DNA from: Lacibacter cauensis
Lineage (GTDB): Bacteria > Bacteroidota > Bacteroidia > Chitinophagales > Chitinophagaceae
DNA length: 64,000 nucleotides
Assembly (NCBI RefSeq): GCF_007830055.1
Contig: NZ_VLLE01000005.1
Coordinates: 248,001 to 312,000 of the forward strand
Reading direction: 5' to 3'
Part shown: positions 37,777 through 46,662 of the stretch, in pieces
How positions within the stretch are numbered: the first letter of the stretch is position 1
Layout: each line of letters opens with the position of its first letter
Translations under genes and position numbers: made by a program
Notes under the pieces: generated by a model
Seen by the model: only the letters and a program-made list of their open reading frames with translations
Databases searched by the model: none
Told to the model about the DNA's origin: nothing

Positions 37777-38898
37777 TTGAAAATAGCTGTAAATACAAGA
37801 CTGCTGCGTAAGAACCGGATGGATGGCATCGGTTGGTTTACGTTCAATACATTGCGGTATATTGTTCAGAAGAACCCGCAGATTGAATTTCATTTTCTGT
37901 TTGATGCTGCGCCCGATTCTTCTTTTATTTTCGGGCCGAATGTAACAGTTCATTTGCTGTTTCCACCGGCCAAGCATGCCGTATTAAATGTGCTTTGGTT
38001 CGAGTGGAGTGCAAAGCGATTGCTCAATCAACTAAAGCCCGATCTGTTTATATCGCCGGATGGAATACTTTCATTGGGTTACAAGGGCAAGCAATTTGCT
38101 GTAATACACGATATCAACTTCTTTCACAATCCGGCCGATCTGAAGTTCAGCAACCGCAAATACTACAACTATTTTTTTCCAAAGTTTGCCGACAGAGCTG
38201 CTCAAATCGCAACTGTATCGGAATATAGTAAACAAGACATTTGTACCAACTATCACATCAGTCCGCAAAAAATAGATGTGGTGTATTGCGGTATCAATGC
38301 ATTTTATCAGCCGGTCGATGCAGCAACTATCACCAGTACAAGAAATAAATATAGTAAAGGAGAGCCTTACTTTATTTTTATTGGCACACTAAGCCCACGT
38401 AAAAATATTAAGCGGTTGATGGAGGCATTTGATCTGTACAAAAGTGAAACCGGCACAGAAATCAAACTGTTAATTGTTGGTGCGAGCATGTACAAAACAG
38501 ATGAGCTGTTTGCTACACAGCGGGCATTAAAATACGGTGCTGATATTGTTTTCACAGGACGCTTAGATGATGAAGAATTGAATCGTGTATTAGCATCGGC
38601 ACTGACTTTGACTTTTGTCCCATTGTTTGAAGGATTTGGTATACCCATAATTGAGGCAATGATATGCAGAGTGCCGGTAATTGCTTCCAACGTAACCTCT
38701 GTACCCGAAGTAGCAGGTGACGCAGCGCTGATCGTTGATCCAACCGATACAGATGCTATAAAAAATGCGATGAAACAAATAGCAGCAGATGAATCGTTAC
38801 GACAACGCTTAATTAGAAAAGGAGAGGAGAGAAGTAAACAGTTTACATGGGAGAAAACAGCTGAGCTGTTGTGGCAAAGCATTCTCAAATGCTTATAA
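37777..38898 (+). CDS. GT4 family glycosyltransferase
   Basis: This 373-residue protein has the GT-B fold. The start is TTG at 37777, because MKIAVNTRLLRKNRMDGIGWF is the expected N-terminus and no ATG or GTG exists before the preceding stop. The N-domain has FAVIHDINFFHNP and IATVSEYSKQDI. The C-domain has YFIFIGTLSPRKNIKRLMEAF, and the GT4 donor-binding motif is VPLFEGFGIPIIEAM, in which the two Glu residues (E-x7-E) bind the nucleotide sugar. It ends at 38898, with its stop overlapping the stop of the convergent GT4 in the palindrome TTATAA. The role is surface-glycan assembly, with the sugar unknown. Confidence 0.92.
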   Translation: MKIAVNTRLLRKNRMDGIGWFTFNTLRYIVQKNPQIEFHFLFDAAPDSSFIFGPNVTVHLLFPPAKHAVLNVLWFEWSAKRLLNQLKPDLFISPDGILSLGYKGKQFAVIHDINFFHNPADLKFSNRKYYNYFFPKFADRAAQIATVSEYSKQDICTNYHISPQKIDVVYCGINAFYQPVDAATITSTRNKYSKGEPYFIFIGTLSPRKNIKRLMEAFDLYKSETGTEIKLLIVGASMYKTDELFATQRALKYGADIVFTGRLDDEELNRVLASALTLTFVPLFEGFGIPIIEAMICRVPVIASNVTSVPEVAGDAALIVDPTDTDAIKNAMKQIAADESLRQRLIRKGEERSKQFTWEKTAELLWQSILKCL

Positions 38899-39996
38899 AT
38901 CTGCAACCCGCCGTGTAATATTTTTCCACGAGTAAATATTGTAGAAAGCATCAGGGGTAACATGTTCCTGCCTGGATGCAGAAACGACTGCTTCAACAAA
39001 CAACGGCCAGTTATCATCGGGCACAATTACTAACTTATCGCCGCATAACTCTTTCTTCACACCACTTGCACCGGTTGCGGTAGCAACAACAGTTGTGTTC
39101 ATGCCAAGCGCTTCAATCATTTTTGTTTTTACACCGCCGCCACTTACTACCGGATTAAGCAATACGTCGGCAGCCTTGGTATAGAAATCAATATCATCCA
39201 CAAAGCCGGCGTAGCTGATGTTTACATTGTTCCATGGTTTCAGTTCGTTCAACGATTCGGGCAATCGTTTGCCTGCAATCAGAATATGATATGCAAGGTT
39301 TGAATCAAGAAGAAGCGGGTTTATTTTTTCGATGATCGTTTTGACTGCATCGGAATTGGGTTTATAATCGAGCAGCCCGTTAAAGAAGAGGATTTTTTTT
39401 GATGGATCAATATGCTGTTGTGCACAAACCTGTTTTTTACACAAAGCTTTGTTTGTAGGTACAGCCTCGGCTGTAATACCGTAAGGAACAAGTACACATT
39501 TTTCTTCATCCACCTGCATTTTGTCAATCATCCACTGCCGGTCTTCATCCGAAATACAGAATACCATGTTTGCAGAGCGGAGTACAGCTGTTTCGTACCA
39601 CTGCAGTATTCGCCACCAGGGTTTGCCTACTGTGCGGAAGCGTTCATATTCGATGTTGTGTGTATGAACAATCAAACGGGCGCTGGTTGTTTTTTTCAAC
39701 ATCCATCCCAACCATCCGAGATAGGGGTGTTCAATAATGATGGTGTCAATATTTTTTGAAACAATCAGTTTCTTTAAACGGAAAAAAGCCGTTACGTCGA
39801 AAAAACGTAAGCGGCTTTTTTGTAAATACGGATAGAAGGAATAATGTTTTGCAAGTTGAGAATCGTTGTTGGCAGTGCCCGCAACATGCAGCTCGCACTG
39901 TTCGCCAAGATGCATGTTGAACTGTGCAATCAGTTTTTGACCTCCGGAGAAGTACGGTAGAAAAGGATAAGGAACAATATTTAAAACCTTCCTCAT
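38893..39996 (-). CDS. GT4 family glycosyltransferase
   Basis: This 367-residue GT-B protein begins MRKVLNIVPYPFLPYFSGGQKLIAQFN. It contains IIEHPYLGWLGWML, VHTHNIEYERF, FCISDEDRQWMI and the C-domain strand ILFFNGLLDYKPNSDAV. The donor-binding region reads NPVVSGGGVKTKMIEALGMNTTVVAT, with the terminal Glu of the GT4 motif present and the first Glu replaced by Gly-rich sequence. That pattern is common in the GT4 subset that uses VSGGGVKTK. Its ATG overlaps the stop of the upstream YfhO gene by 4 bp (ATGA), so the two are translationally coupled. The 3' end overlaps the convergent GT4 by 6 bp. Confidence 0.9.
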   Translation of the reverse strand: MRKVLNIVPYPFLPYFSGGQKLIAQFNMHLGEQCELHVAGTANNDSQLAKHYSFYPYLQKSRLRFFDVTAFFRLKKLIVSKNIDTIIIEHPYLGWLGWMLKKTTSARLIVHTHNIEYERFRTVGKPWWRILQWYETAVLRSANMVFCISDEDRQWMIDKMQVDEEKCVLVPYGITAEAVPTNKALCKKQVCAQQHIDPSKKILFFNGLLDYKPNSDAVKTIIEKINPLLLDSNLAYHILIAGKRLPESLNELKPWNNVNISYAGFVDDIDFYTKAADVLLNPVVSGGGVKTKMIEALGMNTTVVATATGASGVKKELCGDKLVIVPDDNWPLFVEAVVSASRQEHVTPDAFYNIYSWKNITRRVADL

Positions 39997-42506
39997 GCAA
40001 CGGCTTTATTGCTGCTTCTCCATGCCATAAACAAACTGCCAAACACCACAAGATAAACCAGTATCGATGCAATCAGCGTAATCTTGTCGCCAAGAATAAA
40101 TGCTTTTGGTGCAAACTTGAATTCAATTTTATGTTTACCGGCAGGTAACGCTAATCCACGTAATGCATAGTTTACTTTAATAATCTCTGCTTCTTTGCCA
40201 TCAATGTATGCATACCAACCTCTTGGATAATACACTTCGCTGAACACAGCAAACTGATTGGTTGCAGAAGATGATTCGTACTGAATATAGTCGTTCTTGT
40301 TTTCAATAAAGCGAATGCTTGCAGTTGAATCGGCACCTGGCTGCACACCAACAGCTGTTTTGAATTTCGTTTGTACAACAGCTGTGTCACGAAGGTTGAT
40401 GCTGTCGAGCGCTTTCATTTCTTCTCTGCCATCAGCAACAAAATGTACATGCTTTACCAACCAGGCCGGTCCGTAAGCCGCAGGATTCATTTGCGCCATT
40501 GGAGCACCAGTTTGCGGATTTTGTACAATAAAATATTTCGTGTTCAGCATGTTCAACACCTGCATGTTGTTCTTTACAATCTGGTTTTCAATGAGGTCTT
40601 GATAGATCTGCAGTTTAGCAGGGTGGTAGCCACCGATTGAATTATGATAGTAGGAAGTATTTGATTCGTTGGTAAAATCGGTCGTCGTATTCAACACACG
40701 ATAGTATCCTGCATCCTGCTTAATCTGTTTGTCAGCTTCAGTCATGGTAAAGGCGTTGTCAAAATCGCCTTGCTCAACAAACTTTGTATCGTTGAGGTAG
40801 CGTTTGTCAACCAACAGCACATCAAACGAGCCGATTACCAATAATGCAATCAACGCAGGCAATGCTTTCAGCTTATTGGTTGCAAAAGCCCAGATAATAC
40901 CAATGCCTAATAAAAGTAAAATGGTTGTACGTAAAAGGTCACTACCAAATAATCCTTTTCTGTCGGCTTGGATGGCTGTCAAAAATCCTTTACCAAACGT
41001 TTCGGCCTGTTGCTGCATCTCTGCAGTTGGCTGTTTGCCTTGCTGCGCAAATTGCTGCATCATTGCACCGGCCATATTTTGTTTGATGCCGTTATCGTTT
41101 GGCGAAACATAATCAAAACTGAAATAAAGGAAAGCGGCAACAGCAATAATCGCTGCAGTTGCAATGGCTGTATTTTTCCATGCTTTCTTGATTGTGTCTG
41201 CAGTGTTGTTACCAAACAAGAGATTGTTTATTGCAACAGCGCCTAAAATAACAAAACAGATCTGTGGCATAACCAAACCCATCGATGGTGCACGGAACTT
41301 TTTGTACAGCGGCATGTAATCGAACAGGAAGTAGTTGATGGCCTCTGCATGTTTACCCCATGCCAGCACTATACCGAATACACCGGCTGCAAGTAAGCTC
41401 CATTTTAACCAACCCTTTTCAAAGAACAGGGCAAACACAAACAGCAACATAAAAATGGCACCGAAGTAAACAGGTCCTGATGTTGGCTGCTGACCACCCC
41501 AATAGGAAACACCATTTGCAAACTGCAAAGCCTGGTCTTCAGGGTAACCAACTTCCATCAGTTTATCTGCAAACTGCGATTTCTTGTATTCATCACCACC
41601 GTTACTGCCACCATAAATTCCAGGAATCAGCAAGGTGTATGTTTCTGCAATACCTACACTGTACTTAAATGCATAGTCTTTGTCTAAGCCACCGCTGGTT
41701 GTATTCTTATCGCCGGTTTGTTTTAATTCACTCACACCACCACGCATACTTTCTTTTGCATAATCCCAGTTGGTGAGGGTGTGAATAGCATTACTGCTGA
41801 AAGCGAGTATGCCAAGAAGTAAAGCAAACGAAAGACTTTTAATGGCATGTGCCAGTTCTTTCTTTTTAAAACTGTCAATTAAAAAGCCAATGCTCAGTGC
41901 ACCTAAAATGAGCAGGGTGTAATAAACAATTTGCAGATGACTGGTACTTATTTGTAAAGTAGCACCTGCAGCCAGGGCTGCTGTTCCAACCCACCATTTC
42001 TTTTGAAACAGCAAAAGCAAACCTGCAATTACAAGTGGAGCATAAGCAATAGCCAGCATTTTGGTGTCGTGTCCTGCTCCAATAATAACAGGATCGTAAG
42101 TAGAATATGCATAACCCAATGCGCCCAAAACGGCAACCCATGGGTTTAAACGTAATGCCAAACCAAGTATGTAAAAACAAATACACGCAAGAAAAAAGAA
42201 GTTGGCCGGTTTTGGTAAGCCAAGCGAAAGCACTTTTTCAACATGACCAAACAGTACGCTGTGTGTTGCTTCCATCGCAATCTGGTAACCGGGCATACCA
42301 CCAAACATGCTGTTGGTCCAGTTAGGTATATGTCCATACTTTTCTTTTGCTTCAATTGACTGCTGTGCCATTCCCTTCCAACCAATATTGTCGTGCGCAT
42401 TCAATACCATGCCTTGAAAAGCAGGCTTACAATAAATTAATGCCACAACAACAAAAATCACAACAGCAACAGCGTGTGGTAAAAGTTTCTTGAAATCAAA
42501 CTTCAT
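39993..42506 (-). CDS. YfhO family multi-spanning membrane protein (GT-C-like)
   Basis: This 837-residue protein has about 12 transmembrane helices. It starts with FKKLLPHAVAVVIFVVVALIY and continues through NSMFGGMPGYQIAMEATHS, a conserved extracytoplasmic loop of the YfhO family, and GAGHDTKMLAIAYAPLVIAG. A soluble C-terminal beta domain (YPRGWYAYIDGKEAEIIKVNYALRG) is followed by a last helix. YfhO proteins resemble GT-C polyprenyl-phosphate-sugar-dependent transferases, and the Bacillus member glycosylates lipoteichoic acid. Here it probably transfers a lipid-linked sugar on the periplasmic side. It is coupled by an ATGA overlap to the GT4 gene downstream, which might make or use the same sugar. 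Confidence 0.88.
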   Translation of the reverse strand: MKFDFKKLLPHAVAVVIFVVVALIYCKPAFQGMVLNAHDNIGWKGMAQQSIEAKEKYGHIPNWTNSMFGGMPGYQIAMEATHSVLFGHVEKVLSLGLPKPANFFFLACICFYILGLALRLNPWVAVLGALGYAYSTYDPVIIGAGHDTKMLAIAYAPLVIAGLLLLFQKKWWVGTAALAAGATLQISTSHLQIVYYTLLILGALSIGFLIDSFKKKELAHAIKSLSFALLLGILAFSSNAIHTLTNWDYAKESMRGGVSELKQTGDKNTTSGGLDKDYAFKYSVGIAETYTLLIPGIYGGSNGGDEYKKSQFADKLMEVGYPEDQALQFANGVSYWGGQQPTSGPVYFGAIFMLLFVFALFFEKGWLKWSLLAAGVFGIVLAWGKHAEAINYFLFDYMPLYKKFRAPSMGLVMPQICFVILGAVAINNLLFGNNTADTIKKAWKNTAIATAAIIAVAAFLYFSFDYVSPNDNGIKQNMAGAMMQQFAQQGKQPTAEMQQQAETFGKGFLTAIQADRKGLFGSDLLRTTILLLLGIGIIWAFATNKLKALPALIALLVIGSFDVLLVDKRYLNDTKFVEQGDFDNAFTMTEADKQIKQDAGYYRVLNTTTDFTNESNTSYYHNSIGGYHPAKLQIYQDLIENQIVKNNMQVLNMLNTKYFIVQNPQTGAPMAQMNPAAYGPAWLVKHVHFVADGREEMKALDSINLRDTAVVQTKFKTAVGVQPGADSTASIRFIENKNDYIQYESSSATNQFAVFSEVYYPRGWYAYIDGKEAEIIKVNYALRGLALPAGKHKIEFKFAPKAFILGDKITLIASILVYLVVFGSLFMAWRSSNKAVA

Positions 42507-42642
42507 ATACTGGGGTTTAAACTATGATTTGTAACGATGTGCCAAACGCTATGTTTTGCGTGGAGGCAACTGCTGATAAAATTTTCAGTTTCAGTGAGGC
42601 AAAATAATGGTATTTTGGGGTATTGAGCGCATTTTTAACGGT

Positions 42643-42918
42643 ATGAAAGGATTTTTGTTTCTAAGCAAGCTTGTGTTTGTTCTAAACCTGTTGTTTGTAC
42701 TGTGTGTAGTACTTCGGCTGGTTGCTGTAGAGTGGTCGGGGACCATTGCTTCTATATTAATTATTGGCGGCTGGATGTTGGCGTTCCCGTTAAACGCTGT
42801 TGCTGCAGTATGGGGTATTGTGGCCCTGCTACGAAAAGAAATGGAATTTCAACTAAAGAGCATTCCGTTTGTTAATGCTGTACTGCTCATTTTTCAATTA
42901 TTCTTTTTTCTCTTATGA
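42643..42918 (+). CDS. Small integral membrane protein of unknown function
   Basis: From the ATG at 42643 this is a 91-residue protein (MKGFLFLSKLVFVLNLLFVL) made almost entirely of three hydrophobic helices, with a basic cytoplasmic loop RKEMEFQLKS. An upstream ATG at 42607 would add 12 residues. No family is recognised. The stop overlaps the ATG of the queuosine-precursor transporter gene by 4 bp (ATGA), so both are made from one message with coupled translation. This hints that the small protein assists, or is regulated with, the transporter. Confidence 0.7.
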   Translation: MKGFLFLSKLVFVLNLLFVLCVVLRLVAVEWSGTIASILIIGGWMLAFPLNAVAAVWGIVALLRKEMEFQLKSIPFVNAVLLIFQLFFFLL

Positions 42919-43700
42919 TCAAACAGATACTTTCCAATAAATCAACCCGTTTGTTTTTGGTGCTGTCGGGCTTTTTTATTGCCAATGCAATGATCGCCGA
43001 GTTTATTGGTGTGAAAATTTTTTCGCTGGAAGATACAGTAGGGATAGAGCGTTTAAACCTGCCGTTGTTTGGCAGTAATTTCAGTTTTCATCTTACTGCA
43101 GGTGTGTTGCTTTGGCCGGTGGTGTTTATTATGACGGATATCATCAACGAGTATTACGGTACAAGAGGGGTGAAGTTTCTTTCGTACTTAACTGTATTGC
43201 TGATTACCTATGCTTTTATGATGTTTTCTGGTGCAATTCATTTAAAGCCTTCGGAGTATTTTACCATTGGTAATGGAATAGATAATGCCAACAATGCATT
43301 TAAAGGCATCTTTGGTCAAGGTTTATGGATCATTATTGGTTCGATGGTCGCATTTTTAATCGGGCAGATATTGGATGTGCTGGTATTTCATCGTATCAAA
43401 AAAGTAACAGGCGAGAAACGTATCTGGCTGCGTGCAACGGGCTCAACATTAATATCGCAATTGGTAGATAGTTTTGTAGTGCTTTTTATTGCTTTTTATA
43501 TCGGTCGCAGAATACAGGAAGGGCAGGGCGATGCATGGACCTTAAAGCAGATACTGGTTACCGGTACCGGCAATTATATCTATAAGTTTATTGTTGCAGT
43601 AGTGCTTACTCCTGTTATTTATTTCATCCACGGTATCATTGAACGATACCTCGGTCATGATCTTGCAAAAGAAATGAAAGACGCTGCTATGAAAGATTAG
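42915..43700 (+). CDS. Queuosine precursor transporter (YhhQ/VUT, DUF165 family)
   Basis: This 261-residue protein has six to seven helices. The family marks are NAMIAEFIGVKIF, AGVLLWPVVFIMTDIINEYYG, with the conserved D-x-x-N-E pattern, IGQILDVLVFHRIKK and ATGSTLISQLVDSFVVLFIAF. YhhQ-type proteins take up preQ0/preQ1-type queuosine precursors for tRNA modification. A long loop after residue 35 and KPSEYFTIGNGIDNANNAF are typical of Bacteroidota members. It is coupled by overlap to the small membrane protein upstream, and its 3' end overlaps the NUDIX gene on the other strand by 4 bp. No queuosine biosynthesis gene lies nearby. Confidence 0.9.
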   Translation: MIKQILSNKSTRLFLVLSGFFIANAMIAEFIGVKIFSLEDTVGIERLNLPLFGSNFSFHLTAGVLLWPVVFIMTDIINEYYGTRGVKFLSYLTVLLITYAFMMFSGAIHLKPSEYFTIGNGIDNANNAFKGIFGQGLWIIIGSMVAFLIGQILDVLVFHRIKKVTGEKRIWLRATGSTLISQLVDSFVVLFIAFYIGRRIQEGQGDAWTLKQILVTGTGNYIYKFIVAVVLTPVIYFIHGIIERYLGHDLAKEMKDAAMKD

Positions 43701-44158
43701 AAGACATGCTTCTCTTTCAGCATGTCAGCAACAATCTTATCAATCGGCAGTGTTACTGCATCCGCATTAAACTTATCCCAATCAATTAAACGGATCACTT
43801 CTGCTTCTCCTTTCGGATCGGCCACCTGGTGCGGTTGAAAGTCGAACGGTACAGTTTTATAAGGAAGGGTTATCGGCTCCAGTGGTTTTACGTAATAATA
43901 GATTGAAATAATCTGGTAAGCCAGGTTAAATGCGCTTTGTTGGTAGAAATCGGTGGTGTAAATATGGTCACCAATTTCAGCATCAATCAATAACTCTTCT
44001 TTCATTTCACGCTTCAGGCAATCTCTTGTGCCTTCACCTACTTCCAGTCCGCCACCGGGAAATTTGGTAATATAAGCTCCACGGATAAATTCATCGCTCA
44101 CCAATACCTGCTTTTGCTCGTTAATGATGATGCCGTATACACGTACGTTAACCGTCAT
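43697..44158 (-). CDS. NUDIX hydrolase
   Basis: This 153-residue protein has the NUDIX box GGLEVGEGTRDCLKREMKEELL, which matches Gx5Ex7REUxEE at about residues 37-58 and supplies the metal-binding glutamates. The fold starts with VNVRVYGIIINEQKQVLVSDEF. It probably hydrolyses a nucleoside diphosphate-linked compound or a damaged nucleotide. The substrate cannot be deduced. Only 3 bp separate it from corA upstream on the same strand, so the two may be co-transcribed. Confidence 0.9.
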   Translation of the reverse strand: MTVNVRVYGIIINEQKQVLVSDEFIRGAYITKFPGGGLEVGEGTRDCLKREMKEELLIDAEIGDHIYTTDFYQQSAFNLAYQIISIYYYVKPLEPITLPYKTVPFDFQPHQVADPKGEAEVIRLIDWDKFNADAVTLPIDKIVADMLKEKHVF

Positions 44159-44161
44159 AGT

Positions 44162-45100
44162 TTAAAACAATTTCTTTCTTAAAAAATAAATACCCAACAA
44201 CAGCGACAGCCCGAGTGAAATAAGAATAGGGAAATAAAATGCAAAGCTCGAGTGCGCCCCCGGAATCGGTACATTCATGCCATAAATACTGGCTACTAAA
44301 GTTGGCAATTGCAGCATTACGGTTACAGAAGTTAAGCGCTTCATTACCTGGTTCTGGTTATTGCTGATGATGCTGGCAAACGCATCCATGGTAGAGCTGA
44401 GGATGTTGGTATAAATGTTCGCCATCTCCAAAGCCTGGCTGGTATCTACAATTAAATCCTGCAAAAACTCATCTTCTTCTTCGTTGAGTGCAAGGAAATT
44501 GGTGCGTTGCAGTTTCATTAACAGCATTTCGTTGCTGCGCAAAGTTGTAACAAAATATACCAGGCTTTTTTGAATACGCATCAGATCCAGCAACTCTTCG
44601 TTACGGTTGGCGTCGTATAGTTTTTGTTCGAGTAAGTTGCGGCGATGGTTGATCTCTTTCAGAAATTCCATGTACGCCTGAACCACTTTCTCAAATATTT
44701 TCAACACCATCATATTCCGTTTATCGGGATGACGGTTTTGAAACGTGTTCAGAAATTTTTTGATGGCACCATTATCGAACGAATTAACCGTTACAATCTG
44801 GTTATGTGTAAGAATAATACAAATAGGAATGGTGATGTAGAATGCATCACTGTCGTTAAAAGAATTGTTTTCGGCCGGTGTCTTCAGTACAATGAGTTTT
44901 ACATTGTCTTCCAGCTCGTAACGGGAGCGTTCATCAATATCCAGCGAATCGGTTAAGAAGTCGAGCGGAATATCCAGTGCCTCTGCAATTTCTGTAAACT
45001 CTTCCTGCTTCAGCGGCGGAACAATATTGATCCACGCACCCGATTCAGGTTTTTCGATGGCAAGTGTTTTGCCGTTCTCGTTTTTAAAAAATTGCAGCAT
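44162..45100 (-). CDS. CorA family divalent-cation (Mg2+) transporter
   Basis: This 312-residue protein has the CorA layout: an N-terminal cytoplasmic alpha/beta domain, a long helix (about residues 130-255), then two transmembrane helices at the C-terminus with the selectivity motif GMN in SIYGMNVPIPG (about residue 273). The periplasmic loop GAHSS is followed by TM2 and a basic tail FLRKKLF. CorA forms a pentameric channel for Mg2+ or Co2+. It lies between the DinB and NUDIX genes on the same strand with gaps of 26 bp and 3 bp. Confidence 0.92.
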   Translation of the reverse strand: MLQFFKNENGKTLAIEKPESGAWINIVPPLKQEEFTEIAEALDIPLDFLTDSLDIDERSRYELEDNVKLIVLKTPAENNSFNDSDAFYITIPICIILTHNQIVTVNSFDNGAIKKFLNTFQNRHPDKRNMMVLKIFEKVVQAYMEFLKEINHRRNLLEQKLYDANRNEELLDLMRIQKSLVYFVTTLRSNEMLLMKLQRTNFLALNEEEDEFLQDLIVDTSQALEMANIYTNILSSTMDAFASIISNNQNQVMKRLTSVTVMLQLPTLVASIYGMNVPIPGAHSSFAFYFPILISLGLSLLLGIYFLRKKLF

Positions 45101-45126
45101 AGCGGCGCAAAGGTAAGCGCCACGGT

Positions 45127-45699
45127 CTAATCGACCGTTGAAAATTCGATGGCTTCGTTTTTACGGTTACGGATGGTTTTGTAGTGGTGCGTGTTGTGGA
45201 ACAGGTTAAAATAAAGTAGTTCTCTTATAGTAATAAACCCAAAAAGGGAATTCGGTACCTGGTATTGGTCCATTGTATCATCTTCCCAGTAATATCTTAC
45301 CTGGTCGAGATACTTATTGGCTATTTGTTCAAAGCGTGCGATTAAGCGCTGCTTTGCGTCTTTATCTTCTACAACTGTTGGTATAAAACGTTTCTCTGTT
45401 TCGTAACCGGCATCGAGTTTTTGGTAATATAACTGTACCAGTTCTTCGTAAGAGTAGGAAGGCCGGTTGGGTTTACCAAACTTCCATTTTAAAATAATTT
45501 TCGGCGTAAACAAATTAAGCCAGCCTTTATTCATGGTGAGCGATAAATGCTCAAGATTTTCTGCTACCGACCATTGTTCGGATTTGTAGAAGAAAAGATG
45601 ATCATCCATCGACCTGCATTGCTTAAGAATATCCTCGAGGGTATTCTCAGCATGGCTGATGATTTGAAATTTGTTTAAATGATAGCGTTTTGCAATCAT
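45127..45699 (-). CDS. DinB superfamily (DinB_2-like) protein
   Basis: This 190-residue protein is predicted to be a four-helix bundle. It contains QWSVAENLEHLSLTMNKG, with the first His ligand in the helix, and FGFITIRELLYFNLFHNTHHYKTI, with two further His residues. That metal-binding triad is typical of DinB/YfiT-type proteins. These often act as thiol-dependent transferases, but the activity of this subgroup is unknown. It is 30 bp after dapF on the same strand, and the order dapF-dinB-corA-nudix could be one transcription unit. Confidence 0.8.
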   Translation of the reverse strand: MIAKRYHLNKFQIISHAENTLEDILKQCRSMDDHLFFYKSEQWSVAENLEHLSLTMNKGWLNLFTPKIILKWKFGKPNRPSYSYEELVQLYYQKLDAGYETEKRFIPTVVEDKDAKQRLIARFEQIANKYLDQVRYYWEDDTMDQYQVPNSLFGFITIRELLYFNLFHNTHHYKTIRNRKNEAIEFSTVD

Positions 45700-45729
45700 T
45701 GGGTGCAGGGTTAGGGTTTAGGATATGGA

Positions 45730-46509
45730 TTAAAGGGTGATCGTACCGGAGAAAACTAATTTGGCAGGTCCACAAAGCCAAATGTTTTCAAAGGACGAAT
45801 CGGATTTTTTTTCAAACTTCACTTTCAACTCTCCGCCCGGCGTAAGAATTTTTCGTTCCTGGAAACCGATGCTGTCGTTGCTGGCAGCTATTGCCGCCGC
45901 TGTTACACCGGTACCACACGAAAGGGTTTCGTTTTCAACACCCCGCTCGTATGTTCTTACGTTTAGCGTATCGTTGTGAAGCTGAACAAAATTAACATTG
46001 ATCCCTTCTTTTGAAAAAGGGGGTGAATAGCGAATGCGTTTTCCCTCATCAAAAACTGCGGTTTTTGCGATGTCGGTTTCCCACTTGATGTAGTGGGGCG
46101 ATCCGGTGTTTAAAATCGAATGATCGGCATGTTTTTCAATGCTGTCAACATCTTTCATTTTTAATTCGATCCATCCGTTTTCAAGCACCTTCGCTTCGTG
46201 AAACCCGTCTGTAGCAAGGAATGCAGCGGTTTTGTCTATTACACCCATTTGCTTTGCAAAGGCTACCAAACAGCGTCCGCCGTTACCACACATGCTGCCT
46301 TCTTTACCATCGGCATTGTAGTAAACCATCTCAAAATCGTAGCCCTCTTTCAGCTGTAAAAGCATTAAACCATCGGCGCCGATGCCAAATCTCCTATCGC
46401 ATAAAAAGGCTATTTCTACGGTAGAGAGTTGCGTAAAATTACCGTTCCTGTTATCGATGATAACGAAGTCGTTCCCTGTACCCTGGTATTTATAAAATGG
46501 AATTGTCAT
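45730..46509 (-). CDS. dapF: Diaminopimelate epimerase
   Basis: This 259-residue protein has both catalytic cysteines: Cys74 in GSMCGNGGRCLVAFA and Cys198 in NETLSCGTGVTAAAIA. It starts with FYKYQGTGNDFVIIDN, the conserved N-terminus of the family. It interconverts LL- and meso-diaminopimelate for lysine and peptidoglycan synthesis, in the cytoplasm. The leader contains a strong hairpin 15 bp before the start codon. Confidence 0.96.
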   Translation of the reverse strand: MTIPFYKYQGTGNDFVIIDNRNGNFTQLSTVEIAFLCDRRFGIGADGLMLLQLKEGYDFEMVYYNADGKEGSMCGNGGRCLVAFAKQMGVIDKTAAFLATDGFHEAKVLENGWIELKMKDVDSIEKHADHSILNTGSPHYIKWETDIAKTAVFDEGKRIRYSPPFSKEGINVNFVQLHNDTLNVRTYERGVENETLSCGTGVTAAAIAASNDSIGFQERKILTPGGELKVKFEKKSDSSFENIWLCGPAKLVFSGTITL

Positions 46510-46523
46510 GAAATATAGTTAGT

Positions 46524-46561
46524 GGAGAGTGGTAAATGGCTGGTGGGGATTACCGCTCTCC
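46524..46561. repeat. 12-bp stem-loop in dapF leader
   Basis: GGAGAGTGGTAA (46524-46535) pairs with TTACCGCTCTCC (46550-46561) with one G-U pair and a 14-base loop. It lies just before dapF on the other strand. It could control dapF expression or be a copy of an intergenic repeat. Confidence 0.5.
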
Positions 46562-46601
46562 GAGTTTTAAGTGATACTTTTCGTACCTGCTAAATTACGA
46601 C

Positions 46602-46641
46602 AAAGCTGCATCTCAGCCTGTATGTACTGTGATGCAGCTTT
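46602..46641. terminator. Terminator between nucleoside phosphorylase and dapF
   Basis: AAAGCTGCATC (46602-46612) and GATGCAGCTTT (46631-46641) form a perfect 11-bp stem with an 18-base loop. It lies 21 bp beyond the phosphorylase stop on the minus strand. Confidence 0.65.
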
Positions 46642-46662
46642 TAGTCTGTAGAATACTGCGGC

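Noticed and set aside
38367-39026. 219-codon minus-strand frame across the GT4 ends
   Set aside because: Lies antisense to one GT4 and overlaps the second. Low-complexity Ser-rich translation.
45707-45723. Telomere-like AGGGTTAGGGTTTAGG
   Set aside because: Only two units in a short intergenic gap. Chance.
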